Shown: in pieces, positions 35,603 to 45,097 of the stretch
Position numbering within the stretch: position 1 is the first letter of the stretch
Layout of the letters: the number at the start of each line of letters is the position of its first letter
Source: Roseovarius sp. A-2
Lineage (GTDB): Bacteria > Pseudomonadota > Alphaproteobacteria > Rhodobacterales > Rhodobacteraceae
Assembly: GCF_002072155.1 (NCBI RefSeq)
Contig: NZ_BDIY01000009.1
Location: 83,880 to 147,879, forward strand
DNA length: 64,000 nucleotides
Direction of reading: 5' to 3'
Translations under genes and position numbers: made by a program
Notes under the pieces: model-generated
Database searches by the model: none
What the model saw: the letters and a program-made list of their open reading frames with translations, nothing else
Told to the model about the DNA's origin: nothing

Positions 35603-37664
35603 CCCAGCCACGATCAGGGGTAAAGCGGGGGCCGAGTGTGTCGGCCAATTCCGTCAGGCGGCCTTTGATCTCGCCGATGCCCCGCGTTCGGGCATAGTGC
35701 ATAGGACCACCCCGGAAAGGCGGAAATCCGGTGGCAAAGATCATCGCGCCGTCGATTTCGTTTTCAGTCCGCGCCACATCGCGGCGCAGGCATTCAACAC
35801 AGGCATCCAGCATCGGCAGGATCAGTCGGTCGGTCAAATCGGCGGGGCCAGTGCCTTCGGTGTCAGGCTCCGGCGTGCCGTCTTTCCACTCATAAAAGCC
35901 GGAGCCGGATTTCCTGCCCGTCTGCCCCGCCTCGACTTTCTCGCGCAGGCTATCCGAAATATCGGCCATCGGCTTTTCCAGCTTGCCACGCAGACTTTCG
36001 GCCACGTCCAGGCAGATATCGAGGCCTACCTGATCGGCCAGCGCCACCGGACCCATCGGCATTCCAAACTCCGTGGCAGCGCTGTCGATCACCTCTTTCG
36101 TCACGCCTTCGTCCATCAGGACCATTGCTTCCATCAGAAACGGGGTCAGCGCACGGTTCACCAGAAAGCCCGGATAATCCTGCACCAGCGCCGGGAGCCG
36201 GTTGATCGACCCGCAAAACGCCGCGAGGCGGTCGACGACTACCTTTGAGGTCTTGGGATGCGCCACGACCTCGACCAGTTGCATCTTCGAGACCGGGTTG
36301 AAGAAATGCAGGCCCGCAAAGCGGGTTGGCGCGCGCACCTTTCCTGCAAGTTCGGTCAGCTCCAGACTGGAAGTGTTGCTTGCCAGGATCGCGCCCGCCT
36401 TCATCCGCTTACCGAGATCGGCATAGATATCGCCCTTGAGATCGGGGCTTTCCGGCACCGCCTCGATCACCAGATCGGCCTGTGCCACGCCATAGCCTTC
36501 GGGGTCGGGGATTAAACGGTCCAGCGCATTGCGGGTCTCGATCCCGCTCAGGTGCTGCGCCTCGCAGATCGTCTTTGCCTGTTTCACGGCCTGCGCCAGT
36601 GGGCCCAGTTCAAGATCGCCAAGCGTCACCTTTTTGCCTTTGATTGCAACCCAGGCGGCAATCTCGCGGCCCATCGCGCCAGCACCCACAACATGGACAT
36701 GGGTGATCTCGTCCTCGCCTTTGGCATTGTCTTTCAGCCCCTGGCGCAGGAAAAATACGCGGCGCAGGTTTTTGGAGGTTTCGGTGTCAAGCAGTCTGGC
36801 AAAAGATGCGATCTCGGCCTCCTGCATGGCCTCGCGGTCATCGCCATGGTCTTCCCAAAGCGCAATCAGCGCGTGAGGGGCGGGATAGTGTTTCTCGGGC
36901 GCGTTCTCGGCGGCTTTTGAACGCATCTGTCGCGCGGCAAAGCTGCGGGCCGCTCTCAACCGATAAGAGTTCGAAATCAGGCCCTGTTCATGCTTCTCGA
37001 CCTTGCCCGCAACAACCGCACGCACGGCAGCAGGCACATGGCGTTCCGGGCAGATCAGATCGACAATGCCCAGTTCTTTCGCCTTTTTGGTATGGGCAGT
37101 CTTGCCGGTCAGCATCAGGGTCATCGCCTCGACCGGATCAATCAGCCCGGTCAACCGTAAAGTGCCGCCCAGCCCCGGGTGCAGACCCAGCATGACCTCG
37201 GGAAAAGCGAACGACGCACCCTCGACCGCAATCCGGTAATCGCAGGCCAGCGCGATCTCGAACCCGGCACCAAGGGCCGCACCATGGACCACGCAGATCG
37301 TCGGGCAGGTAAGCGCCGCGATCCGATCCAAAACCCCGTGCCCTTGCTGCAGCAACTTTGCTGCGCCGTCGTCGGATATCTCGTCAAACCCAGATATATC
37401 GGCCCCGGCCGCAAAGCCGACCCGCTTGGCCGACCGGATAACCAGCGCCTCAGGCACGTCCTTCTCAAGCGTGGCCACGTGGCGGTCGAGCTCGTGGATC
37501 ACCTCCTGCGATACGGTGTTGGTGGTGCTGTCCTTGCGGTCGAAAACCAGCCAGGCAATTCCGTCTTCGCCCCGCGCCAGACGCCAATGGCCTTGTCCGG
37601 CCTGTGTTGCGGGGCCGAACTCCATTTCGGTAGCTTCCAGATGTTTCAACACTTTGCCTGGCAT
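35589..37664 (-). CDS. fadJ: multifunctional enoyl-CoA hydratase / 3-hydroxyacyl-CoA dehydrogenase
   Basis: 691 residues, the FadJ/FadB type alpha subunit of fatty acid oxidation. The N-terminal crotonase domain (to about 190) has GAGFEIALACDYRI and FPEVMLGLHPGLGGTLRL with the two catalytic Glu. The dehydrogenase domain has the NAD motif HVVGAGAMGREIAAW, then GLHFFNPVSKMQLVEVV with the catalytic His, and the C-terminal PGFLVNRALTPFLMEA. It starts one base inside the thiolase stop (TGATG), with GGAGG upstream. The upstream extension of the frame is not used. Confidence 0.93.
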   Translation of the reverse strand: MPGKVLKHLEATEMEFGPATQAGQGHWRLARGEDGIAWLVFDRKDSTTNTVSQEVIHELDRHVATLEKDVPEALVIRSAKRVGFAAGADISGFDEISDDGAAKLLQQGHGVLDRIAALTCPTICVVHGAALGAGFEIALACDYRIAVEGASFAFPEVMLGLHPGLGGTLRLTGLIDPVEAMTLMLTGKTAHTKKAKELGIVDLICPERHVPAAVRAVVAGKVEKHEQGLISNSYRLRAARSFAARQMRSKAAENAPEKHYPAPHALIALWEDHGDDREAMQEAEIASFARLLDTETSKNLRRVFFLRQGLKDNAKGEDEITHVHVVGAGAMGREIAAWVAIKGKKVTLGDLELGPLAQAVKQAKTICEAQHLSGIETRNALDRLIPDPEGYGVAQADLVIEAVPESPDLKGDIYADLGKRMKAGAILASNTSSLELTELAGKVRAPTRFAGLHFFNPVSKMQLVEVVAHPKTSKVVVDRLAAFCGSINRLPALVQDYPGFLVNRALTPFLMEAMVLMDEGVTKEVIDSAATEFGMPMGPVALADQVGLDICLDVAESLRGKLEKPMADISDSLREKVEAGQTGRKSGSGFYEWKDGTPEPDTEGTGPADLTDRLILPMLDACVECLRRDVARTENEIDGAMIFATGFPPFRGGPMHYARTRGIGEIKGRLTELADTLGPRFTPDRGWDDLG

Positions 37665-38962
37665 CACACAGCCTCCAGCATCATCGCGCCGCCCAGTCCG
37701 CCACCGATGCATTCTGTGGCGATACCGGTTTTGGCACCGTTGCGTTTCATAGCGTTTGCCAGATGCAGGACGATCCGGTTGCCGCTGGTGCCCACCGGGT
37801 GGCCCAGCGAAATCGCGCCGCCATCAACGTTCAGCCGACCGCGGTCAATCCGCCCGAACGCGCCGTTTAGCCCCAGAACCGTCTTGCAGAACGCCTCGTC
37901 CCCCCAGGCGGCGAGACAGGCCAGAACCTGCGCGGCAAACGCCTCATTGATTTCCCAAAGGCCCACATCCTCAACACTCAGTCCCTGACGTTTGGTGATC
38001 GGCGTCGCGGCCATGACCGGCCCCAGCCCCATGATCGAGGGATCAAGCGCTGCCCATTCGCTGTCGACGATCCGGGCCAGCGGCGTCAGCCCATGTTCTT
38101 CCACCGCTGCTTCCGAGGCCAGGATCACCCAGCTTGCGCCATCGGTGATCTGGCTGGAATTGCCAGCGGTCAATTTGCCATAGGGCCTCTCGAACACAGG
38201 ATCGAGCTTGGCGAGGCTGTCCATGTCGCTATCGGGGCGCACCCCGTCATCTTGATCGTAAGCGTTGCCGTCGCGATCAAACACGGGCAAAACCTCGCCC
38301 TTCAAGTGGCCTTGCCCTTGCGCTTCTGCCAGTCGGTGATGGCTATCCATCGCATAGGCATCGGCGGTTTTGCGGTCGATATCGAAACGATGTGCCAGCA
38401 CTTCGGCTGTCTGGCCCATGTTCAACTCGGTAATCGGGTCAGTCAGGCCACGTTCGAGCCCGATAATCGGTTTGAAAAATTCCGGCCTGAGACCGGCCAT
38501 CGCCCGGGCGGTGGCCAGAGGGTCTTTCGCTTTTGCCATGTTGCCGAACCATTCGACGGCGCTCTGACGCAACACAAGCGGCGCATGGCTCAGCGCCTCG
38601 GCCCCGCCTGCCAGGATCATCTGGTGGCTGCCATCGCGGATGTAGCGATAGGCAGTGTCGATGGATTGCATCCCCGACCCACAGTTGATCTGCATGGTGA
38701 AGGCCACCATTTCCTCGCCCAGCCCAAGGCGAAGCGCGGCGACACGGGCGGGGTTCATCTCATCCTGAATGACATTCACGCAGCCCAAGATCACCAGATC
38801 AATCGCCTGCGGACCAAAAGGCTGGCGCAAAAGCAGCGGCCGACCGGCCTGCACCGCCAGATCGACGGGCGTGAACGGGCCGGGCTTGCCGCGGGCTTTC
38901 AGAAACGGTGTGCGGGCGCCATCTACCAAATAGACAGGTCGGTCGGATTTTGCGGTCTTCAT
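37664..38962 (-). CDS. fadI: acetyl-CoA C-acyltransferase (thiolase)
   Basis: A 432-residue thiolase. The acyl-accepting Cys is in MQINCGSGMQSIDTA, the catalytic His in AISLGHPVGTSGNRI, and the second Cys in GIATECIGGGLGGAMM. It performs the last step of beta-oxidation and forms a complex with the FadJ protein encoded next. It overlaps fadE by four bases (ATGA). The symbol fadI is by analogy with its fadJ partner. Confidence 0.93.
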   Translation of the reverse strand: MKTAKSDRPVYLVDGARTPFLKARGKPGPFTPVDLAVQAGRPLLLRQPFGPQAIDLVILGCVNVIQDEMNPARVAALRLGLGEEMVAFTMQINCGSGMQSIDTAYRYIRDGSHQMILAGGAEALSHAPLVLRQSAVEWFGNMAKAKDPLATARAMAGLRPEFFKPIIGLERGLTDPITELNMGQTAEVLAHRFDIDRKTADAYAMDSHHRLAEAQGQGHLKGEVLPVFDRDGNAYDQDDGVRPDSDMDSLAKLDPVFERPYGKLTAGNSSQITDGASWVILASEAAVEEHGLTPLARIVDSEWAALDPSIMGLGPVMAATPITKRQGLSVEDVGLWEINEAFAAQVLACLAAWGDEAFCKTVLGLNGAFGRIDRGRLNVDGGAISLGHPVGTSGNRIVLHLANAMKRNGAKTGIATECIGGGLGGAMMLEAV

Positions 38963-41208
38963 TCAGCGGCCTCCTTACGAGTATCAGAGCTGTCGGCCAG
39001 GCTTGGAAAATAGCGCCTCAGGTCTTTGGGGCTAAACTCATCCACCGCGACCACTTCGCTCACGATCTTTTCCATCGCGCGTATCGCGTCGACCTCGGCA
39101 TCGCTCAACACACCGGCCTCGCGCGCCTCTTGCGGTGTTTTCTTCAGCTCGCGGAGCCGCTTCATCAGTGGCTCGGTTCGGATGACGCTGTCATAGGCAT
39201 CGTTCAGCACGCGGATACCATCCCGCTCGCACCCGCCGTAAATCCGTCCCAGTATCCGGTCTCTTGCTGCGGAGCGCTCATAGATCAGATCACTACAGGC
39301 TTTGACCAGATCATCATCCGGTCCCCGTGTGGCAACACGCGGCAGGGTCACGGCGCGGGCAAACCAAGCGGCCCACCAAGTTGGAAGATTGGTCAGCACC
39401 CCGTCCAGCGCGTCCGAGATCCGAGCCTCGGCCCGGTCAATCGTATAGCGCAAGACCGGAAGGTCAGCCTTTTGCCGACCTTCGTCACCCCAGCGTTTCA
39501 GCGTGGCAGAGGCGATGTAAAGCTCTGACAGGACATCGCCCATCCGGGCCGAGATCATCTCGCGCCGCTTTAGCGCACCGCCCAGCGTCAGGAAACACAG
39601 ATCAGCAATCAGCGCATAGGCCGCCGACCAGCGCGCCAGCCGCCGGTAAAGCGGCTTTGCCTCGCCGACATCGGGCATCGGCCCAAAACGCCCGCCCGAC
39701 CAGGCCCGGCCAAGCGCGCGGAAGGCCAGACCCGAGGTGTGGCGGACATGCGCCCAGAGGCTTTTGTCGAATTTCTCCAGCGACGTCTCACCGTCCTCTT
39801 CCTGAAGCGCCATCATGTGGTCGAGCATATGAGGGTGGGCGCGGATTGACCCCTGGCCAAAGATGATCAGGTTGCGGGTGACGATATTGGCGCCCTCGAC
39901 CGTGATGCCGATGGGCACGGCGCGGTAGAGGTTCAACAGGTAATTCGACGGCCCGTCAATCACCGCTTTGCCGGAATGCACATCCATCGCATCATTCAGC
40001 GCCTCGCGCATCCGGAAGGTGGCATGCGCCTTCATGATTGCCGAGATTACGGAAAGGGCGCGGCCCTCATCAAGCCCGGCACAGGTGAATCGACGCGCGG
40101 CATCCATCGAATATATATCTGCGGCCAGCCGGCCCACCCGAGCCTGCACCCCGCCGAACTTTCCGATTGGCAGGCCGAATTGCTGGCGGATGCGGGAATA
40201 GGCCCCGGTCGTATGGGCCGAAAGCGCAATGGCGGCACAACTCATTGACGGCAGGGATATGCCGCGCCCTGCGGCCAGCGCGCTCATCAGCATCATCCAG
40301 CCGCGCCCGGCATAGTCCTTGCCGCCAATGATGTGATCGAGCGGAATAAATACGTCCTTGCCGGTTGTCGGTCCGTTCATGAACATCGTCGAGGACGGGA
40401 TGTGACGACGCCCGGTTTCCACGCCCTTAAGGTCAGTCGGCACCAGGGCGCAGGTGATGCCGATATCCTCTTCGCCGCCCAGATGGCCATCGGGATCGCG
40501 GAGCTTGAACGCTAGGCCCAGCACCGTGCAGACAGGGGCCAGCGTGATATAGCGCTTGGCCCAGTTGAGCCGGATGCCCAACACCTCATTGCCTTTCCAT
40601 TTCCCCTTGCAAACCACGCCTTCGTCGAGCATCGCCGAGGCGTCCGAACCCGCGTCGGCGCTGGTCAGCCCGAAGGCCGGCAATTCGCGCCCGTCAGCCA
40701 AGCGGGGCAGCCAGTGATCGCGCTGCGCCTCGGTGCCGAATTGCATCAACAACTCGCCGGGCCCCAGTGAATTGGGAACCATCACCGTAACGGCGGCGGC
40801 GATGGATCGCGTGGCAACATACCGCACAATCTCGGAATGCGCGTAGGCGGAAAATTCCAGACCCCCATAGGATTTTGGGATGATGATGCCGAAAAAACCC
40901 TTGTCGCGCAGATGCTGCCAGACCGCTGGCGAAAGGTCGGCATCTTGCTGATTGATCTGCCAGTCGTCGATCATTTCGCACAACTCGCGACATGGCCCAT
41001 CAATGAATGCCTGTTCGGCATCACTCAGTTTCGGTGCTTTGATTTCAAGCATGCGGGACCAATCAGGATTACCCGAGAAAAGATCCTTCTCCCACCATAC
41101 CTCACCGGCGTTCAGTGCTTCAGATTCGGTGTCGGACAGGGCTGGCAGCGCATCTTTGGCCCAACGATAAATTGGTTTGGTAAGATAGTCGCGGCGAAAA
41201 TCTGACAT
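38959..41208 (-). CDS. fadE: acyl-CoA dehydrogenase (FadE type)
   Basis: 749 residues, the long FadE form with a C-terminal DUF1974-like domain. Signatures are AFGLTSADAGSDASAM (FAD/substrate), GITCALVPTDLKGVETG and PIGITVEGANIVTRNLIIFG. It catalyses the first dehydrogenation of fatty acyl-CoA. The start at 41208 is chosen because GGAGG lies 6 bases upstream. First gene of the coupled operon fadE-fadI-fadJ-hydrolase. Confidence 0.93.
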   Translation of the reverse strand: MSDFRRDYLTKPIYRWAKDALPALSDTESEALNAGEVWWEKDLFSGNPDWSRMLEIKAPKLSDAEQAFIDGPCRELCEMIDDWQINQQDADLSPAVWQHLRDKGFFGIIIPKSYGGLEFSAYAHSEIVRYVATRSIAAAVTVMVPNSLGPGELLMQFGTEAQRDHWLPRLADGRELPAFGLTSADAGSDASAMLDEGVVCKGKWKGNEVLGIRLNWAKRYITLAPVCTVLGLAFKLRDPDGHLGGEEDIGITCALVPTDLKGVETGRRHIPSSTMFMNGPTTGKDVFIPLDHIIGGKDYAGRGWMMLMSALAAGRGISLPSMSCAAIALSAHTTGAYSRIRQQFGLPIGKFGGVQARVGRLAADIYSMDAARRFTCAGLDEGRALSVISAIMKAHATFRMREALNDAMDVHSGKAVIDGPSNYLLNLYRAVPIGITVEGANIVTRNLIIFGQGSIRAHPHMLDHMMALQEEDGETSLEKFDKSLWAHVRHTSGLAFRALGRAWSGGRFGPMPDVGEAKPLYRRLARWSAAYALIADLCFLTLGGALKRREMISARMGDVLSELYIASATLKRWGDEGRQKADLPVLRYTIDRAEARISDALDGVLTNLPTWWAAWFARAVTLPRVATRGPDDDLVKACSDLIYERSAARDRILGRIYGGCERDGIRVLNDAYDSVIRTEPLMKRLRELKKTPQEAREAGVLSDAEVDAIRAMEKIVSEVVAVDEFSPKDLRRYFPSLADSSDTRKEAAE

Positions 41209-41307
41209 GGCATACCTCCACATCATGTAACCCGCGAGCCCCTGTTTAGTTCCAAAAGGCCGCTAGAAGACATCACGATTTTAACAGATCATGCGCACTG
41301 TCAGTGA

Positions 41308-41503
41308 TCACCGAGGGCTGGTTTTCATGGCTTCCAACGCCAATTTAGCCGCTGTTCCGGTCGCGTCCCGGGTCAGCGTCGGGTCGACCTTCAGCCCGAT
41401 CCGCGTGCCGGGTTTCATCTCGTCCTCGGTGATGTGATCGCCAATCAGCCGTTCTGACAGTGTCTTGCTCTTCTTTCGCCAGCCTTTCTATTGTCAGAGA
41501 CAT
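41308..41503 (-). pseudogene. N-terminal remnant of an aconitate hydratase
   Basis: From an ATG at 41503 the start MSLTIERLA is followed, after a one-base frame change, by LSERLIGDHITEDEM, KPGTRIGLKVDPTLTRDATG and TAAKLALEAMKTS, with a stop at 41308. Segments like GLKVDPTLTRDATGT match the beginning of one class of aconitases. Only about 60 codons remain; the Fe-S and catalytic domains are gone. It stands between the fad operon and the lpd-like gene. Confidence 0.55.
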
Positions 41504-41559
41504 ACAGTGACGGGCCCCATCCACGGCGGCCATGAACGCGGCCCGCTGTTCGTGCCGCG

Positions 41560-42996
41560 TCAGGCACCGGGGCCGCAGTCGATGCTGCGCGGAGAGTTTT
41601 CGCAGCTGTGGCCCAGGTTCAGGCTGAGATCGCGCAAGGCGGTGCGCAGGCCCTCCTCGATCACCGGGTGGTAGAAGGGCATGGCCAGCGCGGTTTCCAC
41701 ATCCATTCCGGCCTGCACCGCCCAGGCCAGCAGATGCGCCAGATGCTCTCCTCTCGGGGCTGCCATCTCGGCGCCAAGCAGACGGCCGGTGCTTCGCTCG
41801 GCGTAAACCCGTAGCCGCCCGCGATTCTGACGCAACACGCGGGCACGGCCCTGATCGGAGAAATCCACCTCGCCGATGGCAAAATCGCAGGAGGTATCCG
41901 ATAATTCGGCAAACGATGCGCCAACAGTGGCAATGTTGGGTTCTGTGAACGCAATGGCCAACGGCGTGCGCCGCGGATGGGTTTCGACCTCGGGGAACCT
42001 TCCGGCGTTATCGCCCGCGATACGCCCGTCGTCTGCTGCCTCGTGCAGCAACGGAATACGGGCGGCGACATCGCCTGCGAAAAAGATATGCCCCGCCTCG
42101 GCCTGCATCGTCAGCGGATCAACCTCTGGCATTCCGCGATCATCGAGCGTCAGGGCCGATGCGCCGAGGTTCAGCCCGTCGAGCGCGGGCTTGCGCCCTG
42201 TTGCGGCCAAAAGCCAGTCGAACCGCTCTTCGCGACTTTCGCCATCTTCGCTGAACCGCACAATCACGCCGTCACCCTCGCGCGCGATGTCCTGCACGTC
42301 TGCATCCGGATCAAACGGCAGACCCGCGCCGATCACGGCGGCGGCAGCCTTGCGCATCGCGGGATCGCTCAACTGGCCCACGCCGCCACCCTTACCGAAC
42401 AGGCGGACGCGCACGCCAAGCCGGTGCAGCGCCTGTGCCATCTCCAGTCCCAACACACCACCGCCGAATACCGCGACAGACTTTGGCAGATCGGTCCAGT
42501 CGAACACGTCATCATTGACGATCAGCCGGTCGCCCGCCGCGTCGAACGCCTTCGGCCGCACCGGAACCGAACCAGTGGCGACGACGATGCGTGCAGCGCG
42601 CAGGGAGTCGCCGGTATCAAGCCGCAAGATGTGCGGATCCTCAAACCGAGCACACCCCTTCAGGCGGTGGGCTGGGTCGATGGCTTCGACGGCTTCCAGC
42701 ACAAAGCCCACGAACCGATCACGCTCGCGCCTGACCCTTGCCATGACTTCGGTGCCGTCTACGCGAGGTGCAGCCGCGTGAACACCGAATCCGGCGGCCT
42801 CGCGCACAGTCTCGGCGGCCTCGGACGCCGCGATCAACAGTTTGGACGGCATGCAACCAACCCGTGCGCAGGTGGTGCCGTAAGGCCCGCCTTCAATCAG
42901 GACCAGATTGTCGGTGTGCTTGCACGCGGCGCGATACGCCCCCATGCCCGCCGTGCCGGCCCCGATAATGGCAACATCAACCTCGCGCATGGGCAT
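41560..42996 (-). CDS. dihydrolipoyl dehydrogenase-like flavoprotein
   Basis: A 478-residue class I pyridine nucleotide-disulfide oxidoreductase. FAD motif DVAIIGAGTAGMGAYRAA, redox cysteines C43 and C48 in TTCARVGCMPSK, NAD motif VAVFGGGVLGLEMAQAL and ATGRKPALDGLNL. The C-terminal dimer domain has the His-Glu pair in FYHPVIEEGLRTAL. GGAGG precedes the ATG at 42996, which overlaps the preceding stop. No 2-oxoacid dehydrogenase genes are nearby, so the disulfide substrate is uncertain; it could be a mycothione- or glutathione-reductase-like paralogue. Confidence 0.88.
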   Translation of the reverse strand: MPMREVDVAIIGAGTAGMGAYRAACKHTDNLVLIEGGPYGTTCARVGCMPSKLLIAASEAAETVREAAGFGVHAAAPRVDGTEVMARVRRERDRFVGFVLEAVEAIDPAHRLKGCARFEDPHILRLDTGDSLRAARIVVATGSVPVRPKAFDAAGDRLIVNDDVFDWTDLPKSVAVFGGGVLGLEMAQALHRLGVRVRLFGKGGGVGQLSDPAMRKAAAAVIGAGLPFDPDADVQDIAREGDGVIVRFSEDGESREERFDWLLAATGRKPALDGLNLGASALTLDDRGMPEVDPLTMQAEAGHIFFAGDVAARIPLLHEAADDGRIAGDNAGRFPEVETHPRRTPLAIAFTEPNIATVGASFAELSDTSCDFAIGEVDFSDQGRARVLRQNRGRLRVYAERSTGRLLGAEMAAPRGEHLAHLLAWAVQAGMDVETALAMPFYHPVIEEGLRTALRDLSLNLGHSCENSPRSIDCGPGA

Positions 42997-43361
42997 CAAT
43001 CCATCCTCCAGCCGTGGCCGACCACGATGCTTTGGCCGGTCAGCGCGTTGCTTGGGACGCTGGCAAGAAACAGCGCGGTGTGCGGCACATCCTCGATTGT
43101 GGTGAATTCCTTGTCGACCGTCTCACCCAGCATGACCTTGTTCACGACATCCTCCTCGGAGATGCCAAGATCCTTCGCCTGTTCGGGGATCTGCTTTTCC
43201 ACCAGTGGCGTCTTCACAAAGCCCGGACAGATCACGTTGGTGCGGACGCCTTTTTCACCGCCTTCCTTGGCAATGGTCTGCGCGAGCCCGAGGATGGCGG
43301 TCTTCAAGCCGATGCCGTTCGCGCCGCCGGTGACGATGCAGATCTTGCCGTTGAGTTCCAT
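42996..43361 (-). pseudogene. 3-hydroxybutyrate dehydrogenase with in-frame internal deletion
   Basis: 121 codons: the first 22 ([20 protein letters not shown]) are the normal Rossmann start of a short-chain dehydrogenase. The rest ([38 protein letters not shown] to [18 protein letters not shown]) is the normal C-terminal part of D-3-hydroxybutyrate dehydrogenase. About 130 middle residues, with the catalytic Ser and YxxxK, are missing without loss of frame. It has an upstream ribosome site and couples to the lpd-like gene, so it may still be translated, but it cannot be a working dehydrogenase. Confidence 0.82.
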
Positions 43362-43430
43362 TCGTCTTTCACCCTTATTGCTCGTGTTCCGTGTCAGCCC
43401 CCGGCGCGCATCGGCTTGCGGTGGCACCCT

Positions 43431-43964
43431 TCAGGCCGCCAGTCGGCCGCGGATCGGATAGTCGTTGTCACGGATGAACTTCAGCCCCTTGGCGAGGCCC
43501 GCGAGGTCCGGCCGGGCGAAGGGCGCGTTCGAGATGTCGAGGATATGCAGCAGGCCATCGGCGTTGATGACGAACACTCCGGGCTCTGCGAAGGGCCGGT
43601 CGGTTTCCTTCTCCGAGCGTGGCTCCGAGACATAAAGACCGAGGTCCTGCATCTGATCCACAGTCAGGCCGTAACCGACGGGAAATGTCACGCCGATCTC
43701 TTCAGTGAAGCTGCGGGCCCGATCTTCGGGATCCCCGGACACTGCGATGATACCGACGCCCGCCTTGGCGAAATCGGGTGCGCTGCGCTCAAGCTCTGCA
43801 AGGTAGGTCTTGCAAAGCGGGCAGTGCTTGCCGCGATAGACCACCACCATCTGCCAGTCATGATCATCCACCGGCTCGCCGAGCCGCAAAGTGCCGCCGC
43901 CGAGGCGCGACACGATAACTTCAGGAAGGCGTTCGCCGGATTTGATTTTGTCAGTCATCGTCAT
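43431..43964 (-). CDS. peroxiredoxin-like (AhpC/TSA family) protein
   Basis: 177 residues with a thioredoxin-like fold. The redox motif is VVVYRGKHCPLCKTYL (C48, C51), then GIIAVSGDPEDRARSF and EPGVFVINADGLLHILD. The CxxC arrangement is that of the peroxiredoxin-like family rather than classic AhpC. Cytoplasmic, probably reducing peroxides. It lies 69 bases upstream of the deleted dehydrogenase in the same direction. Confidence 0.85.
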   Translation of the reverse strand: MTMTDKIKSGERLPEVIVSRLGGGTLRLGEPVDDHDWQMVVVYRGKHCPLCKTYLAELERSAPDFAKAGVGIIAVSGDPEDRARSFTEEIGVTFPVGYGLTVDQMQDLGLYVSEPRSEKETDRPFAEPGVFVINADGLLHILDISNAPFARPDLAGLAKGLKFIRDNDYPIRGRLAA

Positions 43965-44156
43965 CTCCTTGTCTTATTTGCGGTAAGCGATGCGTTAATT
44001 CTTCGTCAGCGCGTCGCTGTTTAGAGTGTCGGGCCGGATATGCCTGCTGTTCGCAAGCTAGAGACGGGCCATTGGAGCTTCCGCATCTCAGGTGTTTGGG
44101 GCATTGCGACAGGAGCGCACCTTATCCGACCATATCGTGAAATGCTTCGTTGCGCG

Positions 44157-44603
44157 TCATGCCTTCTGCAGGGAACCGCGATGCAACAACTTGCCATAAA
44201 CAGTACCAAGAACGGCACCAAATACGAGATGCATCACCAGCGTCATCACGGGTGCCATCATGCCGAGCTGCATGCCGAAAAATCCGGCCCCCGCCATCGG
44301 CATCATCGCCACCATCATGATGAGCCAGGCACCAACGCCGAAGACGACGCCCTTGCCCCAGTAAGTCTCTCCTGGCAGGCGCGGTTCCAGAATCGCAAAG
44401 CCACCGCCCCAGATCACCGTGCCGATCATGAAGTGAACGCCCCATGCGATCATTGTAGCCACCCCCATCATCCCCGCGATCATAGCGACCGGGTCTAGCG
44501 CGGGCATCAGACCCATTGCGCCCTTCGCAAACATCATCAGTGTAAGTACAACAGTTGCCACAAGACCGGCGATTATGCCTTTCAGAATATTAGTCATGGT
44601 CAT
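44157..44603 (-). CDS. DUF6789-like integral membrane protein
   Basis: 148 residues, four predicted helices, very rich in Met and Gly (GLMPALDPVAMIAGMMGVAT, AWLIMMVAMMPMAGAGFFGM). The general pattern fits small membrane proteins I know as DUF6789. Function unknown; the many Met residues in the helices might bind a metal, but this is a guess. It has its own AGGAGGG ribosome site. Confidence 0.7.
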   Translation of the reverse strand: MTMTNILKGIIAGLVATVVLTLMMFAKGAMGLMPALDPVAMIAGMMGVATMIAWGVHFMIGTVIWGGGFAILEPRLPGETYWGKGVVFGVGAWLIMMVAMMPMAGAGFFGMQLGMMAPVMTLVMHLVFGAVLGTVYGKLLHRGSLQKA

Positions 44604-44693
44604 AGCCCTCCTAAATGTCGCCGAAGTCGCGACTTCAGCAATGTAACGCGTCGATTTGGTTTTCGTTCCGTTTCCTGAATTCGGAAGGCGAAC

Positions 44694-44769
44694 GGCATCG
44701 TCAACTTATCGGATTTTGCCGAAAAGGAGCCCCACAGCCCTGGTCAAGCGGCCTTCAACTCACATGTGA
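44694..44769 (-). mobile_element. IS6-family 3'-end fragment (third subtype)
   Basis: GGCATCGTCAACTTATCGGA onward is the same terminal sequence as at 30827 and, inverted, at 33472. It is cut after CACATGTGA by the end of a Tn3-family transposon (GGGGTAGATTCC from 44770). Confidence 0.75.
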
Positions 44770-45083
44770 GGGGTAGATTCCGGTAGGGGGCAGGATCGTA
44801 TCACAAGGCCCAGGCATTCCCTTCTTTCCTCCATTTTGAACTTTGTGGTCGCTTTCGTTGCGGCGATGAGCGTGGTGCGTTCGTTTGGTGGCTGTGACGG
44901 CGGCAAGAAATAGGGCTGATTATTTCACAGGCTGGCCCTGGTTTGCCGCCGCCACTTGTATTCGCCAGTGAACAGGATGTGGGCCCATCCGAGCGGCGAG
45001 ATATGCGCGAGCAGATCGGGCGCACAGTTCAGACTGGCCCGCTGCCGCGCGGCGACAGCCTGACCGAGGTGCTTGGTATTCCA
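44770..45083 (-). mobile_element. end of a Tn3-family transposon
   Basis: It begins with GGGGTAGATTCC, a plausible Tn3-type terminal repeat (these start GGGG), and includes the tnpA 3' end. It is interrupted at 45084 by an IS1111-type element; the next tnpA piece resumes at 46444. Confidence 0.6.
44925..45083 (-). pseudogene. Tn3-family transposase tnpA, C-terminal fragment
   Basis: The minus-strand frame reads WNTKHLGQAVAARQ, APDLLAHISPLGWAHILFTG and EYKWRR before the stop at 44925. The word LSPLGWEHI followed by TGDY is the conserved C-terminus of Tn3 TnpA. Residues just before, NLLTTIIYW, are found beyond the inserted IS at 46444-46499, so the two parts were once joined. Confidence 0.75.
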
Positions 45084-45097
45084 TGTGTGGATACCTC

